From: Legionellaceae bacterium
Lineage (GTDB): Bacteria; Pseudomonadota; Gammaproteobacteria; Legionellales; Legionellaceae
Length of the DNA: 64,000 bases
Assembly (NCBI GenBank): GCA_030148065.1
Contig: JASBUC010000003.1
Location: forward strand, 29,218 to 93,217
Direction: 5' to 3'
The position numbers and the translations under genes are program-made. Positions 53,928 to 63,930 of the stretch are shown here, piece by piece (the stretch's first letter is position 1; every line of letters starts with the position of its first letter). Below the pieces are notes generated by a model. It was not told where the DNA came from and made no database searches. It saw nothing but the letters and a program-made list of their open reading frames with translations.

Positions 53928-56900
53928 ATGAGTTTTATTACTAAGCTTCCAACATTAAATGAGACGCAATTAACCTTGGCTGAGTCCTATCGCATGAAGG
54001 AACAAAAGCGAGTTCAATTTTTAATTGAGAAGGCTGCATTATCCGAGACTCAATATCGAGCCGTCAAAGAGAAAGCCCTTACCTTTGTGGCCCATGTGCG
54101 AGCTGAACGACTTAACGCATCTGGCATAGACTCCTTTCTAAATCAATACGCACTGTCAACCAATGAGGGAATTGCTCTTATGTGTTTGGCGGAGAGTTTA
54201 TTGCGAGTGCCCGATAAGAAGACCATTGATGAGTTGATTAAAGACAAATTAACCGGCCTTGATTGGCAGGCTCACAAAGGACAGAGCAAGAGCTTTTTTG
54301 TCAATGCGGCAACGTGGGCTTTGATGCTAACTGGCAAGGTATTGACGCCTAGTGAGCAACGAAGCTCAGTCTTTTCAAACTCTTTATCAACGGTTGTTAG
54401 TCGCACCGGAGAGCCTGTTATTCGCAAAGCAGTTGAGCAAGCCATGCGTATTATGAGTAAGCAATTTGTGATGGGTCGCAACATTAATGAGGCGATAAAG
54501 CGCGCAAAGAGTTTGGAAGAAAAGGGGTATCGTTATTCCTATGACATGCTTGGGGAGGCTGCCTACACTCAAGATGATGCTGATCGCTATTTAGCTTCGT
54601 ATAAAGAGGCGATTGTCTGCATTGGTCAGGCCACACAAGGACAAGATGTTTACAAGAGTGCGGGAGTATCTGTTAAGCTCTCTGCCTTACACCCTCGTTA
54701 TGAGGTGGCGAAAAGAGAGCGCGTCTTGCAAGAGCTGAGCGCTTCTCTCTTAGAGCTCTGTGAGCTTGCCAAAGAGCATAATATTGCTTTAACAGTGGAT
54801 GCGGAAGAGTCAGAGCGATTAGAGCTCTCTCTTGAAATTATGGAACGCGTACTCGCCTCTTCCACTCTCAAAGATTGGAATGGTTTTGGTTTGGCTTTGC
54901 AATCTTATCAAAAGCGCGCCTTTGATTTGATCGATTGGGTTGCTGAGACGGCAAGAGCTACTAATAAGCGCATTATGGTGCGGTTAATTAAAGGCGCTTA
55001 TTGGGACAGCGAAATCAAAAAGGCCCAAATGGAGGGCTTGAGTGATTACCCTGTCTTTACCAGAAAAGCCTTTACCGATGTCTCTTTTCAAGCCTGTGCA
55101 AAAAAGATTTTAGGCTTAACGGATGAGATTTACCCGCAATTTGCCACCCACAATGCTTACAGTGTGGCACTTATTTTGGAACTCGCCGGTGAGTATCGTG
55201 ATTTTGAATTTCAATGCTTGCATGGCATGGGGGTTGAACTCTACGATCAAATCACGCCTGTTGAGGCGATGAACATTCCTTGCAGAATTTATGCCCCAGT
55301 TGGCACACATGAGGATTTACTGCCCTATTTGGTTCGACGGCTCTTAGAAAATGGCGCAAACTCGTCGTTTGTTAATCGGATTGTGGATGATAAAGCGCCA
55401 ATTGAGTCATTGGTTGAAGCACCCGTTGAGGCCGCACAGTCCCTACTTGATAAAATTAACGACAACATTCCATTGCCTCGTGACATTTTTGGCAGTACGC
55501 GAGTCAATGCTAAAGGCGTGGACATTCATAGTTATCAATCTCTTAATGAATTGACAGAAGCGCTTAATCAATTTGCTAAAAAAGACTATCAGTCTTCTGC
55601 AACCTTTGCCGGCAAGATTAAGCAAAAGGGGCTTGCCATAACCTCTCCAAATGATGCTTCTGATGTGGTTGGGGAAGTATTTGAAGCCAATGAGGCTTTG
55701 CTTGAAGAAGCACTCTCTAGAGCGAAGGAAAACCAAAATGCTTGGGCTATCACTGCTGTTGATGCAAGGGCCAATCTTTTGCTTGCCTGTGCGAACGCTC
55801 TAGAAGACAACGAACATGAACTATTAATGCTTTTGATGCGAGAAGCTGGAAAAACGCTCAATGATGCCGTTGCAGAAGTTAGAGAAGCGGTCGATTTTTG
55901 TCGTTATTATGCCAGAGAGGCCAAAGAAAAATTATGCGATCCAATCCTTTTTGGCGGCTACACTGGAGAGAGTAATGCCTTAATCTATCAGGGTCGTGGC
56001 CCCATGCTTTGCATCAGCCCTTGGAATTTCCCACTGGCGATTTTTACAGGACAAATTATGGCATGTCTTGTTGCTGGCAACGTGGTATTGGCAAAGCCTG
56101 CTGAGCAAACGCCTCTCATTGCCGCACGAGCTTTGGAACTATTTCATCAGGCAGGGATCCCCAAAGAGGTTCTACAGCTACTGCCTGGCGATGGCTTAAA
56201 GGTCGCAGCCCCCATGGTCAGTGATTCACGCATTAAAGGAGTGCTGTTTACAGGCTCAACGGCAACAGCTAAGCACATTCAACGATCCCTTGCTGCGCGA
56301 GAGGGTGAAATTGTGCCATTGGTTGCGGAAACGGGTGGGCAAAATGCGATGATTGTTGACTCTTCTGCATTGTTAGAACAAGTTGTGAGCGATGTGATCA
56401 TGAGTGCTTTTGGCAGTTGTGGACAACGTTGCTCGGCACTTCGGGTGTTATTTATGCAAAAGGATGTCTACCCTCGTTTTAAAGAGCTCTTACAAGGGGC
56501 GATGGCAGAGCTTAGCGTTGATAACTCTCTCCATTACAGTAGTGACGTAGGTCCGGTCATCGATGCGGACGCACAATCAATGATAAACGAACACATCTCT
56601 CGGATGAATCGAGAAGCAACTCTAATTGCCAAGGTTCAGCCAGAGACCCAAAAGGGTAGTTTCGTAACACCTCATGCCTTTGAATTAAAAAACATCAATC
56701 AATTAACCCATGAAATTTTTGGGCCAATTTTGCATGTTATTCCCTTTGATAAGAATAAGCTTGATGTGGTCATTGATGAAATTAATGACACGGGCTTTGG
56801 TTTAACGCTTGGGGTTCACTCTCGCATTGAAGAAACCTGCGAGTACATTGCGTCAGCCGTTCACGTTGGAAACTGTTATGTGAACCGAAACATGACAGGA

Positions 56901-57059
56901 GCCGTGGTTGGCTTACAGCCTTTTGGGGGGCAAGGCCTCTCAGGAACAGGCCCTAAAGCCGGAGGTCCTAATTACCTGCTAAACTTATGTCATGAGAAAA
57001 CCATCACCATTGATACCACTGCAGCAGGGGGGAATGCTTCGTTGATGTCACAAGATTAA
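53928..57059 (+). CDS. putA: Bifunctional proline dehydrogenase / pyrroline-5-carboxylate dehydrogenase
   Basis: Oxidises proline to glutamate. Residues about 130-470 form the FAD proline dehydrogenase barrel (SVKLSALHPRYE, RLIKGAYWDSEIK, FATHNAYS); residues about 530-1030 the aldehyde dehydrogenase (PWNFPLAIFTGQ, VAETGGQNAMIVD, FGSCGQRCSALR with catalytic Cys, QPFGGQGLSGTGPKAGG). The 1043 aa lack the N-terminal ribbon-helix-helix and the C-terminal tail of E. coli PutA (1320 aa), so it is a non-regulatory form. ATG 53928 follows AAGG. Confidence 0.97.
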   Translation: MSFITKLPTLNETQLTLAESYRMKEQKRVQFLIEKAALSETQYRAVKEKALTFVAHVRAERLNASGIDSFLNQYALSTNEGIALMCLAESLLRVPDKKTIDELIKDKLTGLDWQAHKGQSKSFFVNAATWALMLTGKVLTPSEQRSSVFSNSLSTVVSRTGEPVIRKAVEQAMRIMSKQFVMGRNINEAIKRAKSLEEKGYRYSYDMLGEAAYTQDDADRYLASYKEAIVCIGQATQGQDVYKSAGVSVKLSALHPRYEVAKRERVLQELSASLLELCELAKEHNIALTVDAEESERLELSLEIMERVLASSTLKDWNGFGLALQSYQKRAFDLIDWVAETARATNKRIMVRLIKGAYWDSEIKKAQMEGLSDYPVFTRKAFTDVSFQACAKKILGLTDEIYPQFATHNAYSVALILELAGEYRDFEFQCLHGMGVELYDQITPVEAMNIPCRIYAPVGTHEDLLPYLVRRLLENGANSSFVNRIVDDKAPIESLVEAPVEAAQSLLDKINDNIPLPRDIFGSTRVNAKGVDIHSYQSLNELTEALNQFAKKDYQSSATFAGKIKQKGLAITSPNDASDVVGEVFEANEALLEEALSRAKENQNAWAITAVDARANLLLACANALEDNEHELLMLLMREAGKTLNDAVAEVREAVDFCRYYAREAKEKLCDPILFGGYTGESNALIYQGRGPMLCISPWNFPLAIFTGQIMACLVAGNVVLAKPAEQTPLIAARALELFHQAGIPKEVLQLLPGDGLKVAAPMVSDSRIKGVLFTGSTATAKHIQRSLAAREGEIVPLVAETGGQNAMIVDSSALLEQVVSDVIMSAFGSCGQRCSALRVLFMQKDVYPRFKELLQGAMAELSVDNSLHYSSDVGPVIDADAQSMINEHISRMNREATLIAKVQPETQKGSFVTPHAFELKNINQLTHEIFGPILHVIPFDKNKLDVVIDEINDTGFGLTLGVHSRIEETCEYIASAVHVGNCYVNRNMTGAVVGLQPFGGQGLSGTGPKAGGPNYLLNLCHEKTITIDTTAAGGNASLMSQD

Positions 57060-57078
57060 GAAGTGGGGGAGGCCAGCT

Positions 57079-57178
57079 TTTGGCGCCTATTGAATAAAAA
57101 CCACTCGAAAAAGGTGCTCATGTGCTCCAGCACACGGCGCTTTTTTCTCGTATTTTTAGCCAATAGGCACTCAAAATC
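57079..57178. repeat. About 100-bp imperfect palindrome containing the putA terminator
   Basis: The inner part, AAAAAGGTGC to GCGCTTTTTT (57108-57146) with TGTGC/GCACA inside it, is a terminator-like hairpin. Outer arms continue the pairing: GCCTATTG near 57085 with CAATAGGC near 57162, and TAAAAA with TTTTTA, with mismatches. The whole structure is longer than a terminator needs, and could be a small repeat element that provides the terminator. Confidence 0.6.
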
Positions 57179-57246
57179 TGACCTCCTGGTGATTTTTTGT
57201 ATCAAAAATTAGTTACTTATCATTCTCTCAAAGGAGGGTAAGTATT

Positions 57247-57300
57247 ATGTGGTGTGGTGAAGGGAAAGGGTTTAAGAATAATAAAAAGGAAAAATCATGA
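57247..57300 (+). CDS. 17-codon upstream leader ORF of the deacetylase gene
   Basis: AAAGGAGGG (57231-57239), the strongest ribosome site in the window, precedes ATG 57247 by 7-8 bases. The ORF reads MWCGEGKGFKNNKKEKS and its TGA overlaps the deacetylase ATG (ATGA at 57297). This suggests translational coupling. GACCTCCT at 57181-57188 is complementary to AGGAGG and could mask this ribosome site. Confidence 0.45.
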   Translation: MWCGEGKGFKNNKKEKS

Positions 57301-58133
57301 TAAAGAGAGGGATTTTTTTAGGTTTTTTGCTCCTTTGTGGGGGGGCTGTTGCGGAAGGAGTATTGCCAACAGATGAGCTTGTTCGTGAAGTCGCGATTAC
57401 CATCGATGATCTCCCGTTTGTTGGCACCACGCGCAATCGTCCTAAAAACTTAGAGCGTGAGCACAAACGCTTTATGAAAATTTTAAATGCGATAAAAGAG
57501 CGCGGTGTGCCCGCAAGCGGCTTTGTAGTAGCAGGAACCATTGAAAAAGGACAGTGGGAATTATTAGAGGCTTTTCATGAAGCGGGCCTTACCATTGCCA
57601 ATCATACTTATTCGCACTTAAATTTAAATGCAACTTCTGCTGAGCGCTACATTAGAAACATTGAGCGCGCCGATAAAGTCTTAGCTCCTTTTATGGGAAA
57701 GCCTAAATATTTTCGCTACCCATACCTTGCTGAGGGTCGAGGCAAGCGAAAAGAAGAAGTGCTCGAATACTTGAAAACGCACGATTACATTGTGGCGCCT
57801 GTTACCATCGACAGCAAAGATTTTCAGTTTAACCAACAACTCTACCGCGTGCGTTACAGACAACGACCAAACTACGTGCAAGCCACCCTAAAGAGACGCT
57901 ACTTAAATTACATCTGGGCACAAACCAAACGCGCCGAACGTAAAGCAGATAAATTAACCGGCAAACCCGTTAAACAAATTTTATTACTGCATGCAAACCT
58001 CCTAAACAGTTTTGTCATGGGCGACATCATCGATATGTATCAAGCTAAGGGTTATAAAATCATCTCCATCGAAGAGGCCATGAAAGACACCAATATCGCC
58101 AAACTAAAGCTAAATGAAAGCAGCTACGGGTAG
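57297..58133 (+). CDS. Exported polysaccharide deacetylase (NodB-like)
   Basis: CE4-family deacetylase, 278 aa, with a signal peptide ending GGAVA-EG. The metal motif is seen as AITIDDLPF (TxDD) and NHTYSHLNLN (HxxxH) and the later FRYPYLAEG. Known relatives act on chitin oligomers, peptidoglycan or xylan; with the other murein enzymes in the window, peptidoglycan is plausible but unproven. Its start overlaps a leader ORF stop, and AAAAAGGAAAAATC also provides a weak ribosome site. It converges on the lipase-like gene. Confidence 0.88.
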   Translation: MIKRGIFLGFLLLCGGAVAEGVLPTDELVREVAITIDDLPFVGTTRNRPKNLEREHKRFMKILNAIKERGVPASGFVVAGTIEKGQWELLEAFHEAGLTIANHTYSHLNLNATSAERYIRNIERADKVLAPFMGKPKYFRYPYLAEGRGKRKEEVLEYLKTHDYIVAPVTIDSKDFQFNQQLYRVRYRQRPNYVQATLKRRYLNYIWAQTKRAERKADKLTGKPVKQILLLHANLLNSFVMGDIIDMYQAKGYKIISIEEAMKDTNIAKLKLNESSYG

Positions 58134-58150
58134 CTTGGCAGTGGTGGCGA

Positions 58151-60100
58151 TTAGGGGCTTTTGGGTGAGGATGGTGAGGATTGAGAGCTACTTTGACTCG
58201 TTGCAGGGGACTTTTTGCCAGCTGGAAAGAAAAAGTCTTTAAATAGGCTAAATGAGGGTTGGCTCATGGTGTTGCTTTTAGACTTTTGCTTCTGCGGAGT
58301 CTGTTCATTCCTTTGTGTTATGGGGCCAAAATTCTCTTCTACATCGTTAGGATTTTTCTTGCCACAGCCAAAAAGTTGTCTTGGCAGATCCCAAAAAACT
58401 TGTTTAACCACATAAGCAGTTAAAAGGAAGGGGGCGCTCACTAGGGCTGAGAAAAGGATAAGCAGCGACAACCCAATTTTAAACAGTAGAGTTGGTGGCT
58501 TCGAAGACTTGATGTCTCTTGCTTTTGCTAAGTAGGCATCGGTGTGAATCTTGGCGACTGGGTAGGGTGCATCCGTGTGGGAAAAAGCCGTTGTGGCTCT
58601 GTGATACAAGGCCTTTAAATCAGAGTAGAGTCCAAGACTCAAGAGGTTCATTCCGCCTTCTAGAGAGAACAAGGCTTTAGCTTTTTCAAGAGGACTTTTT
58701 AGAAACTCAACACCTTTATGGACAATGGTCGCGCCTAGAAAAATTGGTAACAGCGAGGTCGCAAGCACACTCGCAAAGTGAGGTATAAAAGGAATGGAAA
58801 GTATCAAGCTTGTAGCAGGTGGAAAGAATAATACGGCAAGCAGCGCAGCACCAATCAAAAAAGTTCTTAATTTATTTTGGGCTAAGAAGCGCTTTAGAGG
58901 GGTTAGTACAAAACAAGTGGCAAGATTAATTAAGTGTGCTAGCCATCGACCGTAAGTAGTTAAGTAGTTATTAAAAAAGCGCCGGTCTTTTTTATTGTTT
59001 TCACGAACAATGTCATATTTTTTTATTGTGCTTTCTGCATTACTGGCATAACTTCGCATGTGGGCCGCCAGGGGGCGTAAGTCTTTAAACTCTTGGTTTT
59101 TACCGCTTGGTTTTAAGCCATAGACTTCAAAGCCTTCTTCTGGCACTTGCCCCAAATAAAAAACAAAATCGCCGGGGTGTGCTTGTATTTTTGGGGTGGG
59201 GCGATCGTCGGGTGTTTGCTTAAACCAGGCTCCAAACATTGGGTGCTTTTTATAGTCTTTCACCAGGGCGGTCGGGCTTAAGGGGAAGGCTTTTTTTATT
59301 TTCTTAGGGAAGGCGAGAGCACTCAAGATAGAAAGTGAGCCACCAAGGCTTTGTCCGCAGGTGATAATGTCTGTTTTCTGAGCATCAACCCATTTTTTTA
59401 ACTCATCATATCGCCAATCAAAGAAGACTTCACCTGGGGTTTTATTGGGCCACATGTCGGCGATGACTTGCAGTAAGCTGCCTTGTGCACTTGGCCAGGT
59501 GGTGCCGGAATGGACCAATAGGGAGTAGGCTCTATCTAAGTTGTTGAGCGGACTAAATCCGTAAGAAAAGATCCGTGAACCATCGGTTAGCACTCGTTTC
59601 CAGGTAGGGCTGGTCGGTGATAAGTCAATAGGGCTTAGACGAAACTCTGAGCTTAGCCAGTGTTTGCCACCTTCGATGTCTTCAACTAATTGTGGGATTA
59701 TAACCGTTTCACTTGGGTGGGGCTCAAACATCACATAAATTGATAAGATGTTATGGATGCTAAACTCAATTTTCTGTAACTCTTCCTCGTCCAGCTCTCG
59801 GCAGTCTAATTGTTCAAGAGTGGCGGCAAAGCGTTCGAGAATAAGCCTAATTTCATCTCGTACCACATAGAGAAACTGAGGGTTTCGTTTGATAAAAATG
59901 GTGCTAAGAAAAACCGTTAGCGGGCTTCTGTGTGTAAAGAGTACTTTTAGTAAATTGAGGCCTCTAAATTGATTTAAATCAAAGTCCCAGTCTTGCCACA
60001 GCATGCGAAAGGTGTTTCTTGCACTTTTGCGAAAGAGGGGTTCGCCTGTTTCATGGCGAATGTCTTCATAGGCTGGCTCTAATAGTTGCAGGCTTTTCAT
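58151..60100 (-). CDS. Lipase-like membrane protein with GxSxG motif, candidate effector, 649 aa
   Basis: Residues about 170-290 look like a class 3 lipase: ITCGQSLGGSLSILSALAF contains the nucleophile elbow GQSLG (Ser251). Hydrophobic segments are at about 395-470 (TFLIGAALLAVLFFPP, IPFIPHFASVLATSLLPIFLG) and 535-570 (LLFKIGLSLLILFSALVSAP). The C-terminal 80 residues are Ser/Gln/Pro-rich and basic. No signal peptide. Lipase-plus-membrane-anchor proteins occur among Legionella effectors; this is inference. The catalytic Asp and His cannot be placed with certainty. Confidence 0.75.
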   Translation of the reverse strand: MKSLQLLEPAYEDIRHETGEPLFRKSARNTFRMLWQDWDFDLNQFRGLNLLKVLFTHRSPLTVFLSTIFIKRNPQFLYVVRDEIRLILERFAATLEQLDCRELDEEELQKIEFSIHNILSIYVMFEPHPSETVIIPQLVEDIEGGKHWLSSEFRLSPIDLSPTSPTWKRVLTDGSRIFSYGFSPLNNLDRAYSLLVHSGTTWPSAQGSLLQVIADMWPNKTPGEVFFDWRYDELKKWVDAQKTDIITCGQSLGGSLSILSALAFPKKIKKAFPLSPTALVKDYKKHPMFGAWFKQTPDDRPTPKIQAHPGDFVFYLGQVPEEGFEVYGLKPSGKNQEFKDLRPLAAHMRSYASNAESTIKKYDIVRENNKKDRRFFNNYLTTYGRWLAHLINLATCFVLTPLKRFLAQNKLRTFLIGAALLAVLFFPPATSLILSIPFIPHFASVLATSLLPIFLGATIVHKGVEFLKSPLEKAKALFSLEGGMNLLSLGLYSDLKALYHRATTAFSHTDAPYPVAKIHTDAYLAKARDIKSSKPPTLLFKIGLSLLILFSALVSAPFLLTAYVVKQVFWDLPRQLFGCGKKNPNDVEENFGPITQRNEQTPQKQKSKSNTMSQPSFSLFKDFFFPAGKKSPATSQSSSQSSPSSPKSP

Positions 60101-60226
60101 GATTAAACTTTAGTTTTTGTTAGCACACAAAGAACAATACTTTATCACGTAGATCTAACAAACACCACAAAGGAACCCTGCGACTTTTTTTGCTACTATT
60201 ACTGAAAGTCACAAATAAGGAAACAC

Positions 60227-61165
60227 ATGCGTTACTTAGGATTGCTTTTTACTTTTGTCGTGGGGGTTACGTTTGCCAATGAGCCAATTACACCGATAAA
60301 AGCGTCTTCTAAAGAGCTAACGGCTAAACAACGTTTGGGTAAAACCCTTTTCCATGAGAAGGGCTTGTCTAAGGATGGCAGTGTCTCTTGTGCGAGTTGC
60401 CATGACTTGAACACTGGTGGTGTTGACGGTTTAATAACATCCATCGGCATTAATAGCCAAAAAGGTCCGATTAATTCGCCAACAGTATATAATTCCAGTT
60501 TAAATTTTGTGCAGTTTTGGGATGGACGAGCCAAAGACTTAAAAGAACAAGCAGCAGGCCCTGTTACCAACCCATTAGAAATGGGGGCCGACTGGAATGA
60601 CGTCATCGTTTTTTTAAAATCAAAGCCTGAGTACGTGGTCGCCTTTAAACGTCATTACAACGGAGACATTTCAAAAGAAACGGTCACAGACGCCATTGCC
60701 GTCTTTGAAGAAACACTGGTGACACCATCGCCATTCGATGCCTATTTATTAGGTGATGAGAATGCAATTAGTAATGACGCTAAGCGAGGGTATCGCTTGT
60801 TTAAATCCTACGGTTGTACGGCCTGTCATAATGGGCCGAATGTTGGAGGAGGCCTTTTTATGAAGATGGGGTTAGCCAGTGACTACTTTAAAGGACGAGG
60901 GGGTGAGCTGACAGAAGCCGATCTTGGTCGCTACAATGTCACTAAACAAGAAGCCGATAAGCATGTCTTTAAAGTGCCAACGCTTCGAAACATTGCCTTA
61001 ACAGCCCCCTACTTTCATGATGGCAGTGTCGACTCTTTGAGCAAGGCTGTGAAGATTATGGGTAAGGTGCAATTGAACCGTGACATCCCCCCACAAGACG
61101 TGGCCGCTATCGTGGCCTTCTTAGAGAGCCTAACGGGGAATGACCTGAAAAAGGACGGTGCTTAG
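60227..61165 (+). CDS. Di-heme cytochrome c peroxidase (CCP/MauG family)
   Basis: Periplasmic peroxidase, 312 aa with a signal peptide (residues 1-17, ending TFA). Two c-heme sites: CASCH (55-59) and CTACH (197-201). GPINSPTVYN and FQFWDGRA-like WDGRA, and KVPTLRNIALTAPYFHDG are family signatures. It reduces hydrogen peroxide using cytochrome c electrons. Overlaps the convergent peptidase gene by 4 bases. Confidence 0.95.
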   Translation: MRYLGLLFTFVVGVTFANEPITPIKASSKELTAKQRLGKTLFHEKGLSKDGSVSCASCHDLNTGGVDGLITSIGINSQKGPINSPTVYNSSLNFVQFWDGRAKDLKEQAAGPVTNPLEMGADWNDVIVFLKSKPEYVVAFKRHYNGDISKETVTDAIAVFEETLVTPSPFDAYLLGDENAISNDAKRGYRLFKSYGCTACHNGPNVGGGLFMKMGLASDYFKGRGGELTEADLGRYNVTKQEADKHVFKVPTLRNIALTAPYFHDGSVDSLSKAVKIMGKVQLNRDIPPQDVAAIVAFLESLTGNDLKKDGA

Positions 61166-62466
61166 GCCGTCGCCTTGTCAGTTTCTGCCAGAAGTTTTAA
61201 TTGCCCCATGTAGTCTTCCTTCTGTTTTTGAAAGGCATAGACATAACGGCTATTAACACCTTGATAGAAGGGTAGTTTCGCCGTTTGTGGGTTAATGGCC
61301 ACACCATTTTTGTGAAACTCAAAGTGGCAATGAGGACCACTGGCCAACCCTGTTTGTCCAACATATCCAATGACTTGACCACGCTTAACTTTACTATAGC
61401 GCTTTAATCCTTTGGCAGTACGGGTCATGTGAGCGTATAAAGTTGATATGTTCTTATTGTGTTGAATTTTTACCATGTTGCCATAACCGGCATTTTTGCC
61501 AATTTTTGAAATAATCCCATCGCTGACGGCATGAATAGGGGTATTGGCTTTCGCCACCAGATCGACGCCTTTGTGGGGGCGTCGATAGCCAAGGACTGGG
61601 TGCATGCGTTTGGTACTAAAGCGTGAGCTTATTTTTATAGGATGGAGGGGGTAGCGATCAAAGCTTGGTTTTAAGTTTTTACCGGCGGCATCAAAATAAC
61701 TTGCTGGATCATTGGCTTGCTTGAAGCGAAAAGCATAATAGGTTTTGCCGCGATTTGTGAAGCTAGCAGCCATAATGGGACCGTATTTATTAGGCGCCCC
61801 ATCTTTTAGATAACGCTTATAGACAATGGTGAAGTGATCACCTGCTCGGATGTCCCTAGAAAAGTTAATGTCAGATTCAAAAAGCTTCTCAAGACTCAAT
61901 ACATATTTATAAGGGAGGCCTTTTTGCCTAGCATCACTGGTAATATTGGTCTTGATAAGGACTGTTGCGTGCGCATCGATGGATTCAGACTTTAAAGGAA
62001 CCGTTTTTGAAACATAGCCATTGTCTGTGAGCTCTATTAATAAAGTCGAGTGTGCTTGCTCTAAGGCTAATTTTTGCACAAAGCCTTGTTTGTTTGTCAC
62101 AAAAGAGACGGTTTGGCCATTCTTTAATTGATGCAAGTGCTGAGTTTCTTTCACCTCTCTTAGGATTTTGTAAAAGGAGGTCAGTGAGAGTTGTTCATTT
62201 TTAAAAACGTCACTTAAGGTTTCTTTGTGGCTTATGGTGTGGTGCTGCCATTGAGGGTTCTCTGCCTCATCATTCTGCTGAGCTGCATTGTCAGAGGTGT
62301 CATCAATTGCCAATGGAATGGTTACGGTAACTTGTTGGTCGCTGTTTAAGAGCGCTTTTTCCTTTTTATCTGCAATGCCGTAGAGGACGGTTAAGGTGGC
62401 TAGGAGGAGAAAACTTGCCACAGTTAGGCGTTTGTTGCAGTTTAGTATGCTAAGCAGTGAAGTCAT
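61162..62466 (-). CDS. mepM: M23 murein endopeptidase (MepM-like)
   Basis: A 434-aa cell-wall hydrolase with an N-terminal membrane anchor (FLLLATLTVLYGIAD), an OapA/LysM-like region (LSDVFKNEQLSLTSFYKIL) and a C-terminal LytM domain with HKGVDLVAK (zinc ligands His and Asp) and HCHFEFHKNG (HxH). It cuts D,D-type cross-links to allow wall growth. The length matches E. coli MepM (440 aa). It lies next to tyrS divergently, an arrangement seen in many gammaproteobacteria. Confidence 0.94.
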   Translation of the reverse strand: MTSLLSILNCNKRLTVASFLLLATLTVLYGIADKKEKALLNSDQQVTVTIPLAIDDTSDNAAQQNDEAENPQWQHHTISHKETLSDVFKNEQLSLTSFYKILREVKETQHLHQLKNGQTVSFVTNKQGFVQKLALEQAHSTLLIELTDNGYVSKTVPLKSESIDAHATVLIKTNITSDARQKGLPYKYVLSLEKLFESDINFSRDIRAGDHFTIVYKRYLKDGAPNKYGPIMAASFTNRGKTYYAFRFKQANDPASYFDAAGKNLKPSFDRYPLHPIKISSRFSTKRMHPVLGYRRPHKGVDLVAKANTPIHAVSDGIISKIGKNAGYGNMVKIQHNKNISTLYAHMTRTAKGLKRYSKVKRGQVIGYVGQTGLASGPHCHFEFHKNGVAINPQTAKLPFYQGVNSRYVYAFQKQKEDYMGQLKLLAETDKATA

Positions 62467-62619
62467 TATTTTTTGTGAGGCAGTAGGGGCTCTTTCTCAT
62501 CTAGTGGCCAAGCTGTTGGCAACTGAGCCAAGGATCTTGAGACTAGATCATAGGATTAGAGCGAAAAATGGACTAAGATACCGAGCAAATTATAATTGGT
62601 CAACATCGGAATACGCTTT

Positions 62620-63822
62620 ATGAACAGAGAAAAAGAGATAATTGAAGAACTAAGTCGAGGGGTTGAAGAGATTTTAGTAAGCTCTGAGCTGGAAAAAAAA
62701 TTAGCTTTAGAACGTCCCTTAATCGTTAAAGCAGGTTTTGATCCAACCGCACCCGATCTGCATTTAGGCCACACGGTCCTTATAAATAAGATGAAGCAGT
62801 TCCAAGAATTGGGCCATCAGGTCGTGTTCTTAATAGGGGACTTTACTGGCACCATTGGTGATCCGACCGGGAAGAATGTGACCAGGGCGCCGCTCTCAAG
62901 AGAAGAGGTTGAGGAAAATGCCAAAACCTATTGTGAGCAGATCTTTAAAATTCTAGATGAAGAAAAGACTCAGATTGCCTTTAATTCTAAGTGGATGGAT
63001 AAATTAAGCTCTGCCGATATGATAAGACTTGCGGCAACTCATACGGTTGCCAGAATGTTAGAGCGAGATGATTTCTCTAAGCGCTATGCAGCAAGACAAC
63101 CCATTGCCATTCATGAATTTCTCTATCCCTTAGTTCAAGGATATGACTCCGTTGCTTTAAAAGCAGACATAGAATTAGGCGGAACGGATCAGAAATTTAA
63201 CCTATTAATGGGGCGTGAATTGCAAAAGCAGTATGGTCAACCGCCTCAGGTGGTTTTAACCACCCCTTTAATAGAAGGCTTAGATGGTGTGAAAAAGATG
63301 TCTAAGTCGCTGGATAACTATATAGGTATCAACGAAGCACCGGAAGCGATGTTTGGCAAATTAATGTCTTTGTCAGATGATCTTATGTGGCGCTACATTG
63401 AATTACTAAGCTTTCAATCCCGCCTTGAAATCGAACACTTAAAACAATCCGTTGCTGATGGTCTAAACCCACGGGATGTTAAGATGGACTTTGCTTTAGA
63501 GATTGTCGAGCGATTTCATACTGCAAGCTTAGCTAGTGGGGCCAAAGAGCATTTTATAAAGAGTGTTAGTCAGCGAGGGATCCCAGATAAGATAGAAACG
63601 GTACATTTTGAGAGCCTTGAAACAAACGATCTGGGTCTTTTGACTATATTGAAGGAACTTGGCTTTGTAAAAAGTACCTCAGAGGGCATGCGATTAATCA
63701 AACAAGGTGGTGTAAAACTCGATGGAGAGAAGGTTGAGGACAAAGGACTTAGCCTAAAACAGGGTGAAGAGTGCGTGGTGCAAGTCGGTAGACGTCGATT
63801 TGCCCGAGTTAAAATTGACTAA
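62620..63822 (+). CDS. tyrS: Tyrosyl-tRNA synthetase
   Basis: Class I aminoacyl-tRNA synthetase, 400 aa. HLGHT replaces HIGH in the signature near residue 46; KMSKS appears as KKMSKSLDN; the C-terminus has an S4 domain ([16 protein letters not shown]). I chose ATG 62620 ([11 protein letters not shown]); an upstream ATG at 62596 is in frame but does not match the family N-terminus. It is followed by an rRNA-type promoter. Confidence 0.97.
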   Translation: MNREKEIIEELSRGVEEILVSSELEKKLALERPLIVKAGFDPTAPDLHLGHTVLINKMKQFQELGHQVVFLIGDFTGTIGDPTGKNVTRAPLSREEVEENAKTYCEQIFKILDEEKTQIAFNSKWMDKLSSADMIRLAATHTVARMLERDDFSKRYAARQPIAIHEFLYPLVQGYDSVALKADIELGGTDQKFNLLMGRELQKQYGQPPQVVLTTPLIEGLDGVKKMSKSLDNYIGINEAPEAMFGKLMSLSDDLMWRYIELLSFQSRLEIEHLKQSVADGLNPRDVKMDFALEIVERFHTASLASGAKEHFIKSVSQRGIPDKIETVHFESLETNDLGLLTILKELGFVKSTSEGMRLIKQGGVKLDGEKVEDKGLSLKQGEECVVQVGRRRFARVKID

Positions 63823-63865
63823 ATAGGTCATTGGTTTTTCGAGTTGGTTTGCGGTTTTGCAGAGA

Positions 63866-63930
63866 AACAAAAAAAAGAAAAAAAATGCAAAAGAAGCGTT
63901 GACATGTTCGGAGCAGGATGTAAAATACGC
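63866..63930 (+). promoter_or_regulatory. Strong rRNA-type promoter
   Basis: TTGACA (63899-63904), a 16-bp spacer, TAAAAT (63921-63926), and an A-rich UP-like stretch (63868-63892). The tyrS-rrn gene order is common in gammaproteobacteria, and the transcript leader beyond (to 64000) has no ORF, so an rRNA operon likely begins just past the window. Confidence 0.75.
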
